Assembly (NCBI RefSeq): GCF_024721975.1
Contig: NZ_JANQBB010000001.1
Span: forward strand, 744,001 to 808,000
Source: Paenibacillus endoradicis
Lineage (GTDB): Bacteria; Bacillota; Bacilli; Paenibacillales; Paenibacillaceae
Reading direction: 5' to 3'
Length of the DNA: 64,000 nucleotides
Shown here: positions 55,305-63,512 of the stretch, piece by piece
Layout: each line of letters opens with the position of its first letter
Numbering within the stretch: position 1 is the first letter of the stretch
Made by a program: the position numbers and the translations under genes
The notes under the pieces: model-generated
The model's input: only the letters and a program-made list of their open reading frames with translations
The model's database searches: none
Told to the model about the DNA's origin: nothing

Positions 55305-56039
55305 ATGGAATTGAAAAGAATAAAAATCGTACATCTGTTTGTAATGGTTATAGTACTACTGAGTGGAGTTATGGTTGGTGAACATAAAAGTGCATATGCA
55401 TGTAGTTGCGCTGTTGGACCAGGAAGTTTTGAAGATGAACTAGCGGATAGTGACTATGTATTCGATGGTGTTGTAACGGACAAGAAAGAAGAAAGTTCAT
55501 TTCTAGGATTTAAGAGTTCAGATGAACCAGTAGAATGGACGTTTCAAGTGAACGGATCATGGAAAGGTGAAGTTACTGAAATTATGCAGGTCACTTCAGC
55601 TCAATCCTCAGCTAGTTGCGGTTATGAGTTCAAAGTAGGAAAACGTTATGCAGTATTTGCTAGTGAGGCGGATGGCACAATCAAAGTCACATCGTGTAGC
55701 AAAACATTAATTATTGCAGATAACTCTGACATTTTCACTGAGTTAGGATCATATAAAGATGAATTTAATGTCCCACCTATTGATGATCTTGTAGAAGAGA
55801 TAGTGGGTGATCCTAATTCATCCGTCGCACATAATCCCCGCACAATCAATGAAGAGGGAGATAATACAGTTACGCAGATAACAATTACTGATCAGAACGG
55901 GGCACTTTATAGCGAAGAAACAACTCAAAAAGATTCTATTGAAAAAGTTAACGAAAACGGTATAATTACATTCGTTGTTGTGTTGTTACTATTTATAATG
56001 CTTACTGGAATGCTCATTTACAGAAAAAGAAGGAATTAG
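55305..56039 (+). CDS. TIMP/netrin-like exported membrane protein, paralog 1
   Basis: Protein of 244 residues: signal peptide ending SAYA, so that the mature chain would begin with Cys33 and the CxC motif CSC, then an NTR-like beta-barrel (YVFDGVVTDKK, WTFQVNGSWKGEV, SCGYEFKVGKRYAVFA, VTSCSKT), an acidic linker of about 60 residues, and a C-terminal membrane anchor (ITFVVVLLLFIMLTGMLIYRKR). The mature N-terminal Cys and the later two Cys match the arrangement of TIMP/NTR domains. Animal TIMPs block metalloproteases through this Cys; whether this one does is open. A paralog follows. Confidence 0.75.
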   Translation: MELKRIKIVHLFVMVIVLLSGVMVGEHKSAYACSCAVGPGSFEDELADSDYVFDGVVTDKKEESSFLGFKSSDEPVEWTFQVNGSWKGEVTEIMQVTSAQSSASCGYEFKVGKRYAVFASEADGTIKVTSCSKTLIIADNSDIFTELGSYKDEFNVPPIDDLVEEIVGDPNSSVAHNPRTINEEGDNTVTQITITDQNGALYSEETTQKDSIEKVNENGIITFVVVLLLFIMLTGMLIYRKRRN

Positions 56040-56112
56040 TAAGAGATTAGAGTTTTGCTCAATAGCGTGAAAGATTAGCTAGTATAATGAGTAGGAAATG
56101 GAGGACTAGAAA

Positions 56113-56769
56113 GTGAAGTGGAAACATCTTGTCCATGTTTTTTTAATTGTTATTTTACTATGTAGTGGATTAATGATTAGTGAACGAAATAGTGCACATG
56201 CCTGTACTTGTTCAGATCCCGGGAGCTATGAAGAGGCTTTAGAAAAGAGTGATTGGGTATTTGACGGTGTTGTGACAAATAAGAAAGTAAAAAGCTCACT
56301 ATTAGGAATACAAAATTCGTCTAGTCGAGTAGAATGGACGTTTCAAGTGAATGGTTCTTGGAAGGGTGAAGTGACTGAACTTATTAAAGTCTACTCAGCC
56401 CAATCATCCGACAGCTGTGGCTATGGATTTAAAAATGGAAAACGTTACGCAGTATTTGCAAGAGATGTGGATGGCATAATAGAAGTCTCTTCATGCAGCA
56501 AAACATCAATAATTGCAGATAACTCTGACATTTTCACAGAATTAGCTTCTTATAAATTCGAAATTAATGTCCCACCAACAATAGATTCTGTAGATCATAG
56601 TGAGATTGATCCTAGCTCACCGGATTCTATCGTGAAAATTGCAACAGAAGAAGAAGTAAAGCAAAGTATTCAAGATAGAAAGACGATGTTAATGATCGCA
56701 TTTGTCATTGTAGGTTTATTATTTATCGTTGGTGCTTTTGTGCTTATACGTAGAATTAGTAGGAGATAA
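56113..56769 (+). CDS. TIMP/netrin-like exported membrane protein, paralog 2
   Basis: Protein of 218 residues with GTG start behind GGAGGA. The signal peptide ends SAHA and is followed by CTC (Cys31, Cys33). The barrel keeps WVFDGVVTNKK, EWTFQVNGSWKGEV, SCGYGFKNGKRYAVFA and VSSCSKTS at the spacing of its neighbour; only the linker and anchor (LMIAFVIVGLLFIVGAFVLIRR) diverge. The pair therefore arose by duplication and both cysteine pairs are under selection. The two genes are 73 bases apart and read in one direction. Confidence 0.75.
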   Translation: MKWKHLVHVFLIVILLCSGLMISERNSAHACTCSDPGSYEEALEKSDWVFDGVVTNKKVKSSLLGIQNSSSRVEWTFQVNGSWKGEVTELIKVYSAQSSDSCGYGFKNGKRYAVFARDVDGIIEVSSCSKTSIIADNSDIFTELASYKFEINVPPTIDSVDHSEIDPSSPDSIVKIATEEEVKQSIQDRKTMLMIAFVIVGLLFIVGAFVLIRRISRR

Positions 56770-56881
56770 TGGATTATATGGGCTAACCTATCTGCTACTC
56801 CCATGATCTAGCGCAGATAACAGTTGAAATATACATAGAAGTAAGTGTATGCTGTTGTATACAGTGTTATTTCGATACTAT

Positions 56882-57021
56882 AACAAAAAGTTAGCTATGC
56901 TTACGAAGTGACTTTTTGTTACGTAGAAGTTGAACAAGCAGCAACAAAAAGTTAGCTATGCTTACGAAGTGACTTTTTGTTACGTAGAAGTTGAACAAGC
57001 AGCAACAAAAAGTTTAGGAGG
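56882..57021 (+). repeat. Perfect 61-bp tandem repeat of leader hairpins
   Basis: Two identical 61-base units start at 56882 and 56943; a third begins at 57004 and stops at the Shine-Dalgarno. Each full unit has a 10-bp hairpin (AACAAAAAGT with ACTTTTTGTT, 56882-56920 and 56943-56981). The arm AACAAAAAGT recurs at 57004-57013, two bases before AGGAGG (57016-57021). It could compete with the hairpins and change access to the ribosome binding site. Effect on translation is inference. Confidence 0.8.
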
Positions 57022-57028
57022 ATATATA

Positions 57029-57301
57029 ATGAATGTACAAATATTACATGCAAAAATGACACATACGAAAGAAGATGGTCATGTAGGGGCTGTTCACTTT
57101 CAAGTAGAAGGTCATCCCAAACCTTATGAGATGGCATTACATAAAAGTAGAAAAGCTAAAGAGTGGGGTTATGGATTATTTTTCTTAGCTGGTTCAGGTG
57201 ATGAAGAGCTATTGCTTGAAGTTGAAGATGAAATTGAAGAAAATGATGAATTGTATGAGCAATTAGTTGAAGCGGCTCTAGCTGCATTGGAGCAAGAATA
57301 A
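57029..57301 (+). CDS. Small acidic protein behind a repeat leader
   Basis: Protein of 90 residues, ATG 57029 with AGGAGG seven bases upstream; frames that start earlier run through the repeats. An N-terminal beta region (HVGAVHFQVEGHPKPYEMAL) and a basic-aromatic centre (KSRKAKEWGYGLFFLAGS) are followed by a strongly acidic helix (EVEDEIEENDELYEQLVEAA). No family recognised. It is the only gene between the repeat leader and a bidirectional terminator. Confidence 0.7.
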   Translation: MNVQILHAKMTHTKEDGHVGAVHFQVEGHPKPYEMALHKSRKAKEWGYGLFFLAGSGDEELLLEVEDEIEENDELYEQLVEAALAALEQE

Positions 57302-57317
57302 CAGTGTAGTCAATGTT

Positions 57318-57368
57318 ACAATAAGAAGCCGTATCAAAGGACTACCTTTTGATACGGCTTCTTATTGT
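57318..57368. terminator. Bidirectional terminator
   Basis: ACAATAAGAAGCCGTATCAAA pairs almost perfectly with TTTGATACGGCTTCTTATTGT around a short loop. It separates the small acidic gene from the convergent DedA gene. Confidence 0.75.
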
Positions 57369-57409
57369 CAAAACTATAAAAGCTGTACATTACAGTGTCT
57401 GTCATTACG

Positions 57410-58030
57410 TTATTTTGATTGATTTCCATCTGAATGCTTCAATTTGTATCGACGAATTCCACGTATTAAAAGTATACTTAACATAATAGCGCCTAAAGTG
57501 AAAAATAATGCTTCATATTGACTAATAAGTACTATAAACTCGGGAATACGGTCACCAACGAAATGTCCTAGTGTGAAATAAATCGACGTCCACAGAGTTG
57601 CAGCTGAAAAAGCAATAAGTGAGAATTTAGAGAATCTCATATTGTTCATTCCCATTACATAAGGTGTTGCATGTCTAACAAATGGGAAAAACACACTAAT
57701 TGGAATAGCATATAAGCCGTATTTATCAATGAGATAATCTGACTTCTTAATAAACTTCCCAAATTGTTGTTTCTTAGAAAACCATTTCCCAAGTCGACTA
57801 CTCGTAAAGCGGCCTAAGCTATAGTTGAATGTCATTGCTGAACAAATACCGAGAGTCACCATAGCAAAAGCAATCGGAGAATCCATTACTTCAGCTTCAG
57901 AAAGTGCGCCTGCGGTTAACACAACAGCTTCATTTGGAATTGGTAAACCAATTAATCCGAGACATAGAACTAGAAAAAGTGCGATAGGTCCTATCGTCTC
58001 AATAATCTCTAATAGTAAATCATAACCCAC
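57410..58030 (-). CDS. DedA-family membrane protein
   Basis: Membrane protein of 206 residues with GTG start at 58030, seven bases after AAGGAG; the ATG at 58036 is one base from that site. GLPIPNEAVVLTAG (near residue 29) and the FPFVRHATPYVMGM block are the DedA signature with the re-entrant loop and conserved Arg. Members translocate undecaprenyl phosphate or phosphatidylethanolamine, or keep the proton gradient. It is divergent from the MFS gene at 58139. Confidence 0.9.
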   Translation of the reverse strand: MGYDLLLEIIETIGPIALFLVLCLGLIGLPIPNEAVVLTAGALSEAEVMDSPIAFAMVTLGICSAMTFNYSLGRFTSSRLGKWFSKKQQFGKFIKKSDYLIDKYGLYAIPISVFFPFVRHATPYVMGMNNMRFSKFSLIAFSAATLWTSIYFTLGHFVGDRIPEFIVLISQYEALFFTLGAIMLSILLIRGIRRYKLKHSDGNQSK

Positions 58031-58138
58031 ATTCATTCTCCTTGATTCAAAATCTATAATCAATTAATTGTATCATAACCATCATCAGAAAAGCTTAATC
58101 TAACATTAAAGTTTCGTGACGAAAGGGAGTATGTAGTT

Positions 58139-59587
58139 TTGAAACCGTCTAGCCTAAAAGTAGTAATAGCACTATATCTCACTACTTTTCTAGCTGCAAT
58201 AGAAGGTACGATCGTTTCTACTGCAATGCCAATTATTATGGATAATTTAGAGGGCGCCGAATTGTATAGTTGGGTCAATACGATCTATTTGTTAGCAATG
58301 GTCGTTGCAACGCCGCTGTATGGTAAGCTCTCTGATATTTATGGTCGTAAGTTATTAATTAGTATTGGCATCATAATATTTATTATCGGTTCAGCACTAT
58401 CAGGTATTGCTTGGAATATGTCCAGTCTAATTGTATTCCGCGCAATACAAGGTTTAGGTGGAGCAAGTCTCCTTACATTACCAATGGTTATTATTACGGA
58501 TCTGTTTCAAGATCAACAACGGTATAAGATTCAAGGGTGGCTCTCTAGTATATGGGGAGTAGCGGGTATACTTGGCCCATTAACAGGTGGTCTATTAGTA
58601 GATTATGTATCTTGGCGTTCAATTTTCTATTTAAACGTACCGTTTGCCTTAATAGCACTTGTGCTTATATACAAATTCTTGCCTAATCATTTTGCCAAAA
58701 CAATAAGTAGGATTGATGTTAAAGGAATTTCTACGTTCTCTATCGGTATCTTATTGCTACTCTATGGATTGAATGGGTTTGTAGAACACGATGACATATC
58801 GGCCAAATGGTTATACGGCATATTGATGTTTATAGCATTGATTTGTCTCTATACTTTTGTGAGAGTAGAGAAAAATGCGAATGACCCATTTATTCCGTTA
58901 GAAATTTTTACAAATAAAATGTTCCGCTTTACACTAATTTCAGGATTTGTATTATCCGCAATTACGGTAGCAATTATCTTCTATATCCCATTGTGGATGC
59001 AACATGTGAAAGGATTTTCGGCAACGGGTTCAGGATTAATTATGATTCCTTTGTCGATTACATGGCCATTAGGTTCAATTCTAGCTGGTCAATTCGCGTT
59101 TCGTTATGGAATGAGGAAAATGGGATTAATCGGGTCTATCTTTTTATTACTAGGTAGTGGGGCTATGGCGACGATTACAGTGGATACTTCGCCCATTCTT
59201 ATTATGATCTATATATTAATTTCGGGAATGTCCTTTGGTGTTTTATTATCTTCATTCTCATTCTTAGCATCAGCAGTTGCTAGTGAAAAGGTAAGAGGAG
59301 CAGGTTTGTCCGCAGTACAACTTTTCCGTTCACTCGGACAAGCTGTAGGACTTGTTTTATTTGGAATGTTACTCTATAGTCAGACCAAATCGCCACAATA
59401 TGTTAGCTTATTAGAAATAAGTTTGCGACAAATCTTTGGTGCAATTGCGATAATATCGCTCTTGTTGGTGATCTATATTACTTGGGCATTACGTAACAAA
59501 GAATTACTAGCATCATACAATTTTGCAGGAGAACCCAAAACAACTAAAGTTAAGCAGGGAGCTCAAGTATCAGCGGATAGAAGTTGA
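58139..59587 (+). CDS. DHA2-type MFS exporter (14 membrane segments)
   Basis: Drug-exporter-like protein of 482 residues, TTG start with AAAGGGAG nine bases upstream. Motif in loop 2-3 is PLYGKLSDIYGRKL, motif C is GPLTGGLLVDYVSWRSIF, and LDTSIVNVAL-type segment 1 appears as EGTIVSTAMPIIMDNL. Fourteen membrane segments place it in the EmrB/QacA group. The polar tail has about 30 residues. Substrate unknown. The next gene is hisA, 62 bases downstream. Confidence 0.9.
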   Translation: MKPSSLKVVIALYLTTFLAAIEGTIVSTAMPIIMDNLEGAELYSWVNTIYLLAMVVATPLYGKLSDIYGRKLLISIGIIIFIIGSALSGIAWNMSSLIVFRAIQGLGGASLLTLPMVIITDLFQDQQRYKIQGWLSSIWGVAGILGPLTGGLLVDYVSWRSIFYLNVPFALIALVLIYKFLPNHFAKTISRIDVKGISTFSIGILLLLYGLNGFVEHDDISAKWLYGILMFIALICLYTFVRVEKNANDPFIPLEIFTNKMFRFTLISGFVLSAITVAIIFYIPLWMQHVKGFSATGSGLIMIPLSITWPLGSILAGQFAFRYGMRKMGLIGSIFLLLGSGAMATITVDTSPILIMIYILISGMSFGVLLSSFSFLASAVASEKVRGAGLSAVQLFRSLGQAVGLVLFGMLLYSQTKSPQYVSLLEISLRQIFGAIAIISLLLVIYITWALRNKELLASYNFAGEPKTTKVKQGAQVSADRS

Positions 59588-59649
59588 GACAGCCAGTTTG
59601 ATATGTTAATGTGATAGATAACAGTAGAGATAGAATAGGAGAATGTAAC

Positions 59650-60393
59650 TTGAAATTCAGACCTTGTATTGATTTGCATGATGGAAAAGTGAAACAAATC
59701 GTGGGAGAAACGTTAAACAATCAACTTGTTGAAAATTTTGTATCTGAATATTCCTCTAGTTACTATGCAAAGCTATTTGAGAAGGATCAGTTGCGCGGGG
59801 GACATGTTATTATGCTCGGTCCTAATAATGAAGCAGCAGCCAAGGAAGCTTTAAGTGCTTATCCGGGAGGCTTACAAGTTGGTGGAGGAATCACTGCAAG
59901 TAATGCTTTACAATACTTAGATGCAGGGGCTTCACATATTATCGTTACTTCCTATATTTTCAAAGATGGTGCTTTGAACTGGGATCACTTACATGCAATC
60001 CTAGATGTAGTAGGCAAAGATCGATTAGTTATCGACTTGAGCTGCAAATCTAAAGAGGGTAAGTGGTTTGTCGTTACGAATCAATGGGAGCAATTCAGTG
60101 ATTTTGAAGTTAATCAACAAAATATTACTGAACTTGAGAAATACTGTGATGAATTTTTAGTTCATGCGGTTGATGTTGAAGGTAAGCAGTCAGGTATTCA
60201 ACAAAGTCTTGTTCGTGATCTAGCCCAGTGGACGACAATACCAACAACATATGCTGGTGGAGCCAGGTCTCTAGAAGATATCCAGTTGTTTGAGCAAATT
60301 AGTCAGTCCAAACTAGATTTGACGATAGGCAGTGCATTATCAATCTTCGGTGGCGCTTTGCCATATGAATCGGCATTGGCAGCATTCAAATAA
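59650..60393 (+). CDS. hisA: HisA isomerase of the eukaryotic (HIS6) type
   Basis: Enzyme of 247 residues for step four of histidine synthesis (ProFAR isomerase). TTG 59650 follows AGGAG by eight bases, so the product opens KFRPCIDLHDGKVKQIVGET, the start seen in fungal and plant HIS6. Further HIS6-like blocks are GGHVIMLGP, PGGLQVGGGI, LDLSCK-type (IDLSCKSKEGKW), FLVHAVDVEGKQSGI and TYAGGARSLEDI. Catalytic Asp10-equivalent and the later Asp (HAVDVEG) are present. It stands alone, with no other his genes nearby. Confidence 0.88.
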   Translation: MKFRPCIDLHDGKVKQIVGETLNNQLVENFVSEYSSSYYAKLFEKDQLRGGHVIMLGPNNEAAAKEALSAYPGGLQVGGGITASNALQYLDAGASHIIVTSYIFKDGALNWDHLHAILDVVGKDRLVIDLSCKSKEGKWFVVTNQWEQFSDFEVNQQNITELEKYCDEFLVHAVDVEGKQSGIQQSLVRDLAQWTTIPTTYAGGARSLEDIQLFEQISQSKLDLTIGSALSIFGGALPYESALAAFK

Positions 60394-60433
60394 TTTGAAC
60401 TTAAATAAGTACTCATTGCAAATAGTTATAAAT

Positions 60434-60478
60434 AGCATTGAATGTCATTTTTATAGAGATGACATCAATGCTTTTTTT
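60434..60478 (+). terminator. Rho-independent terminator
   Basis: AGCATTGA-TGTCAT pairs with ATGACATCAATGCT, followed by seven T residues. Closes hisA. Confidence 0.88.
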
Positions 60479-60517
60479 GTTAATAATTATTTTTGTAAAA
60501 ACAAAATTTATAGATGA

Positions 60518-60574
60518 ATAGCCTTCATTCGAATTAATTTCAATCTAAGGCTATTTCATTTCTCATGCTATAAT
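60518..60574 (+). promoter_or_regulatory. Hairpin and -10 element before the ribosomal GTPase gene
   Basis: AATAGCCTT (60518-60526) pairs with AAGGCTATT at 60547-60555, and a perfect TATAAT lies at 60569-60574 with no good -35. Tiny frame MRMSIE (60576-60596) follows. Leader control is possible but unproved. Confidence 0.35.
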
Positions 60575-60636
60575 AATGAGAATGAGTATTGAATAAGATG
60601 TCCGAGGATACTACATATGGGGGTCGTATATTAGAT

Positions 60637-62577
60637 ATGAACAAAACAATTGGAATATTAGCGCATGTCGATGCTGGCAAGACGACCTTTTCAGAACAAT
60701 TACTATATCATACCAACAGTATTAAGCAGCGTGGTCGAGTCGATCATCAAAGTAGTTTTCTTGATAGCCATGAGATTGAAAAGCAAAGAGGGATCACAAT
60801 TTTTGCAGATCAAGCAATATTAGAATATGAACAATCACTCTATTATCTTATCGACACACCAGGCCATGTCGACTTTTCCCCCGAAATGGAAAGAGCAATT
60901 CAAGTGATGGATGCTGCAATTATTGTCATAAGTGCTGTCGAAGGGGTAGAAGCTCATACAGAAACCGTTTGGGAGCTTCTGAAAAAACATCAAGTTCCAA
61001 CCTTTTTCTTTATTAATAAAGTTGATAGAACTGGTGCTAATGTTGAACTAGTCATCGATGAGATTCGTCATCAATTAACTGGAGATGTATGTGCGGTTAC
61101 TACTTCGATAGCAACTGGAACGATGAATGACGATGTTATTGAATGTATAGCTGAACGTGATGAAGGATTGCTAGAACGATATATGCAGCAAGGGTATGAA
61201 TGGGAAACATGGTCAACTAAGATGAGGAAGATGATTCAATCTTGTGAAATTTATCCATGCTTTACTGGTTCAGCATTGCAAGATATAGGAGTTAAAGAGT
61301 TTATAGAGAACTTAGACTTTTTAACGGTTACGGACTATCGCAATGAACTTGCATTTGCAGGACAAGTATATAAAATTCGTTATGATGAGAGCGGAACGAG
61401 AGTAACTTATATTAAAGTATTAAGTGGAGTATTGAGTGTGCGAGACGAGATTGATTATGGCGATGGGGAACAAGAGAAAGTAACTCAAATGCGTCGTTAT
61501 AATGGAAAGCTATTTCAACAAATCAATCAAGCTGTTGCGGGGGAAATCATTGCTCTTACTGGTTTGACAAAAGCTGTTGTCGGTGATGGATTAGGCGTAT
61601 TGCAAGAGAAGGCAACATATGAAATGTTTCCACTGTTACGGTCTAAAGTAGTTTTTGAAGCAGCCATTAATGTGAAAGAATCATTGAAGTATTTTCGTAT
61701 ATTAGAGGCGGAGGATCCTTCACTTAATGTGATCTGGGAAGAAAAACTTCAACACATTCAGTTGCATGTTATGGGAAAAATTCAGTTAGAAGTGTTGGAG
61801 CAAGTTGTGTTTGATAGATTTGGGCTCCACATAACGTTTGAAAAACCAGAAATTATTTATAAAGAAACAATTTCGGCGGAAACTGTAGGGTATGGACACT
61901 TTGAGCCACTTCGACATTATGCCGAAGTACATTTGAGAATAGAACCTGCAGGACGGAATAGCGGTATAAGTTTTGAGAGTGTATGTCATGCTGACCATCT
62001 AACGGTAGGATTACAAAACTTAGTAGGGCAGCATCTGTTAGAAAAAGAACATCATGGCTTACTAACAGGATCTGCGCTTACTGATATGAAAGTAACCTTA
62101 TTAACTGGACGAGATCACAATAAGCATACACATGGTGGCGATTTTCGCGAGGCTACATTACGTGCGTTGAGGCAAGGTTTGGAGAAGGTAGAAAATATAC
62201 TTCTTGAGCCTTATTATCAATTTAAAATTATTGTACATATTGAACAAATGGGCAGAGTATTATCTGATATTCAATCTGCTTATGGAAGTTTTGATCCACC
62301 TATGACAGATGGAGATAAAGCGATTCTAGTCGGTAAGGTACCCGTAGATACTTTCATGGAATATAGCTCAACTCTTGCCTCTTTTACACAAGGTAAAGGT
62401 AGAATTCAACTAACGTTTGCTGGTTATTTTCCCTGTCACAATGAACGTGAGGTTATTGAACGGATTAGTTATGATAAAAATGCTGATCCCGAATATAGTT
62501 CTTCTTCGGTATTTTGTGCGAAAGGAACAGGTTACACGGTGAAATGGGATGAAGCTGAGCAGATGATGCATTGTTAA
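60637..62577 (+). CDS. Ribosomal-protection-type translational GTPase (Tet(M)/EF-G-like)
   Basis: GTPase of about 646 residues related to EF-G. G1 is AHVDAGKT, G3 DTPGH and G4 NKVD; the switch segment has KQRGITIF. The overall domain order (G, II, III, IV, V) fits the Tet(M) group; the IV region includes GHFEPLRHYAEVHLRI and the V region ends in RVLSDIQSAYGSFDPP. I start at ATG 60637, where homology to Tet(M) begins; ATG 60598 would add 13 residues. Members release tetracycline from ribosomes; distant ones act on other stresses. Tetracycline resistance is inference. Confidence 0.82.
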   Translation: MNKTIGILAHVDAGKTTFSEQLLYHTNSIKQRGRVDHQSSFLDSHEIEKQRGITIFADQAILEYEQSLYYLIDTPGHVDFSPEMERAIQVMDAAIIVISAVEGVEAHTETVWELLKKHQVPTFFFINKVDRTGANVELVIDEIRHQLTGDVCAVTTSIATGTMNDDVIECIAERDEGLLERYMQQGYEWETWSTKMRKMIQSCEIYPCFTGSALQDIGVKEFIENLDFLTVTDYRNELAFAGQVYKIRYDESGTRVTYIKVLSGVLSVRDEIDYGDGEQEKVTQMRRYNGKLFQQINQAVAGEIIALTGLTKAVVGDGLGVLQEKATYEMFPLLRSKVVFEAAINVKESLKYFRILEAEDPSLNVIWEEKLQHIQLHVMGKIQLEVLEQVVFDRFGLHITFEKPEIIYKETISAETVGYGHFEPLRHYAEVHLRIEPAGRNSGISFESVCHADHLTVGLQNLVGQHLLEKEHHGLLTGSALTDMKVTLLTGRDHNKHTHGGDFREATLRALRQGLEKVENILLEPYYQFKIIVHIEQMGRVLSDIQSAYGSFDPPMTDGDKAILVGKVPVDTFMEYSSTLASFTQGKGRIQLTFAGYFPCHNEREVIERISYDKNADPEYSSSSVFCAKGTGYTVKWDEAEQMMHC

Positions 62578-62628
62578 TAATTAAGCATTAGATAGCTATA
62601 TAGCGGACTTCGTTTGACTTATAACAAT

Positions 62629-62654
62629 AACATGCACCCCGTAGGGTGCATGTA
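62629..62654 (-). terminator. Hairpin downstream of sspP
   Basis: ACATGCACCC-CGTA-GGGTGCATGT is a perfect stem of 10 bp. On the minus strand it is followed by TATTGTTAT, a weak T-rich tail, so it probably ends sspP. Confidence 0.6.
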
Positions 62655-62671
62655 AGGAAACAAGTTATACT

Positions 62672-62830
62672 TTAAGAACCTTCACCATGGTTATTGCGTG
62701 AATGATTATGATTTTTTACCTTTTTAGAACCTGAAAGAGGTTCGTTTGGATGTTTAGGATCTTTATGATTATTATCATTGTTGTGCTGATCACCGATGTT
62801 GGGATCAACTGTAAACATGGTTTTTGACAT
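62672..62830 (-). CDS. sspP: Small acid-soluble spore protein P
   Basis: Protein of 52 residues, ATG 62830, preceded by AGGAGGAA on the minus strand. The C-terminal half, NEPLSGSKKVKNHNHSRNNH, matches B. subtilis SspP (EPLSGSKKVKNRNHTRQKH, quoted from memory) closely; the N-terminal half is Asn/His-rich. It is expected to be made in the forespore and packed in the spore core. It shows the organism is a spore former. Too short for usual gene callers. Confidence 0.85.
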   Translation of the reverse strand: MSKTMFTVDPNIGDQHNNDNNHKDPKHPNEPLSGSKKVKNHNHSRNNHGEGS

Positions 62831-62869
62831 AAATGTTCCTCCTAAAACTTCTCATTAGCTGAGCTTTAG

Positions 62870-63217
62870 TTAACGTTGTGTTAGTTCTTTCAGATGTTGT
62901 GCACATTCGTGAATGTGTTTAACATAGTCTTTAGCTAAAGACTGAATAATATCTGACTGTTCGTCGGTTGACTGCTGATCCTTTTCCACGTCAATAAATT
63001 CAACATGAACTTCACGATCATCGACATATTTACATCTAAAATCAAAAGAATAATGAGTTCGTCCAGCATTTTCGATGTGAATTAATAATGTATCTGGAAA
63101 TTTCGCATCGGCTTGGACAGTGCATTCATCCGATGATTTTAATAAAGTTGAGAGCTTTTCTTGCCAAGCAGTAACTAAATCTTCGGCACTAATTGTAAGA
63201 ACTTTCGTATCACTCAT
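62870..63217 (-). CDS. Hypothetical protein, 115 residues
   Basis: Soluble protein with ATG 63217 behind GGAGGTGA; the frame from 63232 begins before that site. A helix (AEDLVTAWQEKLSTLLKS), then three beta strands (CTVQADAKFPDTLLIHIENA; HYSFDFRCKYVDD; REVHVEFIDV), then an acidic and a basic helix. No membrane segment or known motif. Adjacent to sspP, same direction. Not recognised. Confidence 0.65.
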   Translation of the reverse strand: MSDTKVLTISAEDLVTAWQEKLSTLLKSSDECTVQADAKFPDTLLIHIENAGRTHYSFDFRCKYVDDREVHVEFIDVEKDQQSTDEQSDIIQSLAKDYVKHIHECAQHLKELTQR

Positions 63218-63512
63218 TGATCTCACCTCCAAAACGTATTATGTCTATATGCAGCAAGTCATATACAGTGTTTTTGTGACAATGATTGGGGAGTCTGTTA
63301 GCAGCATTAATTTTGTAATTATATATAGTTTGGCTATAGACAATCAGTGTCTAAATTCGAGAATTGTATATAATAAGTTTAATTAATGTAATGAGTTAGA
63401 TGAAAATAAATGGTATTAATAACAAATATAACTTTTGTTGATTATAGGGCTCATAGTAGAATATACAGAGGGAAATAAATGCACAAAGTTAAATAAAGGA
63501 GATCACTACAAT
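63218..63512. other. Divergent intergenic region
   Basis: Holds the start regions of the hypothetical gene (minus) and the ZIP gene (plus). A TATAAT at 63369-63374 has no good -35. No clear metal-regulator box was identified. Confidence 0.3.

Noticed and set aside
56882..57021. Repeat array resembling CRISPR
   Set aside because: Units are contiguous and identical with no spacers, there are only two full copies and no cas genes.
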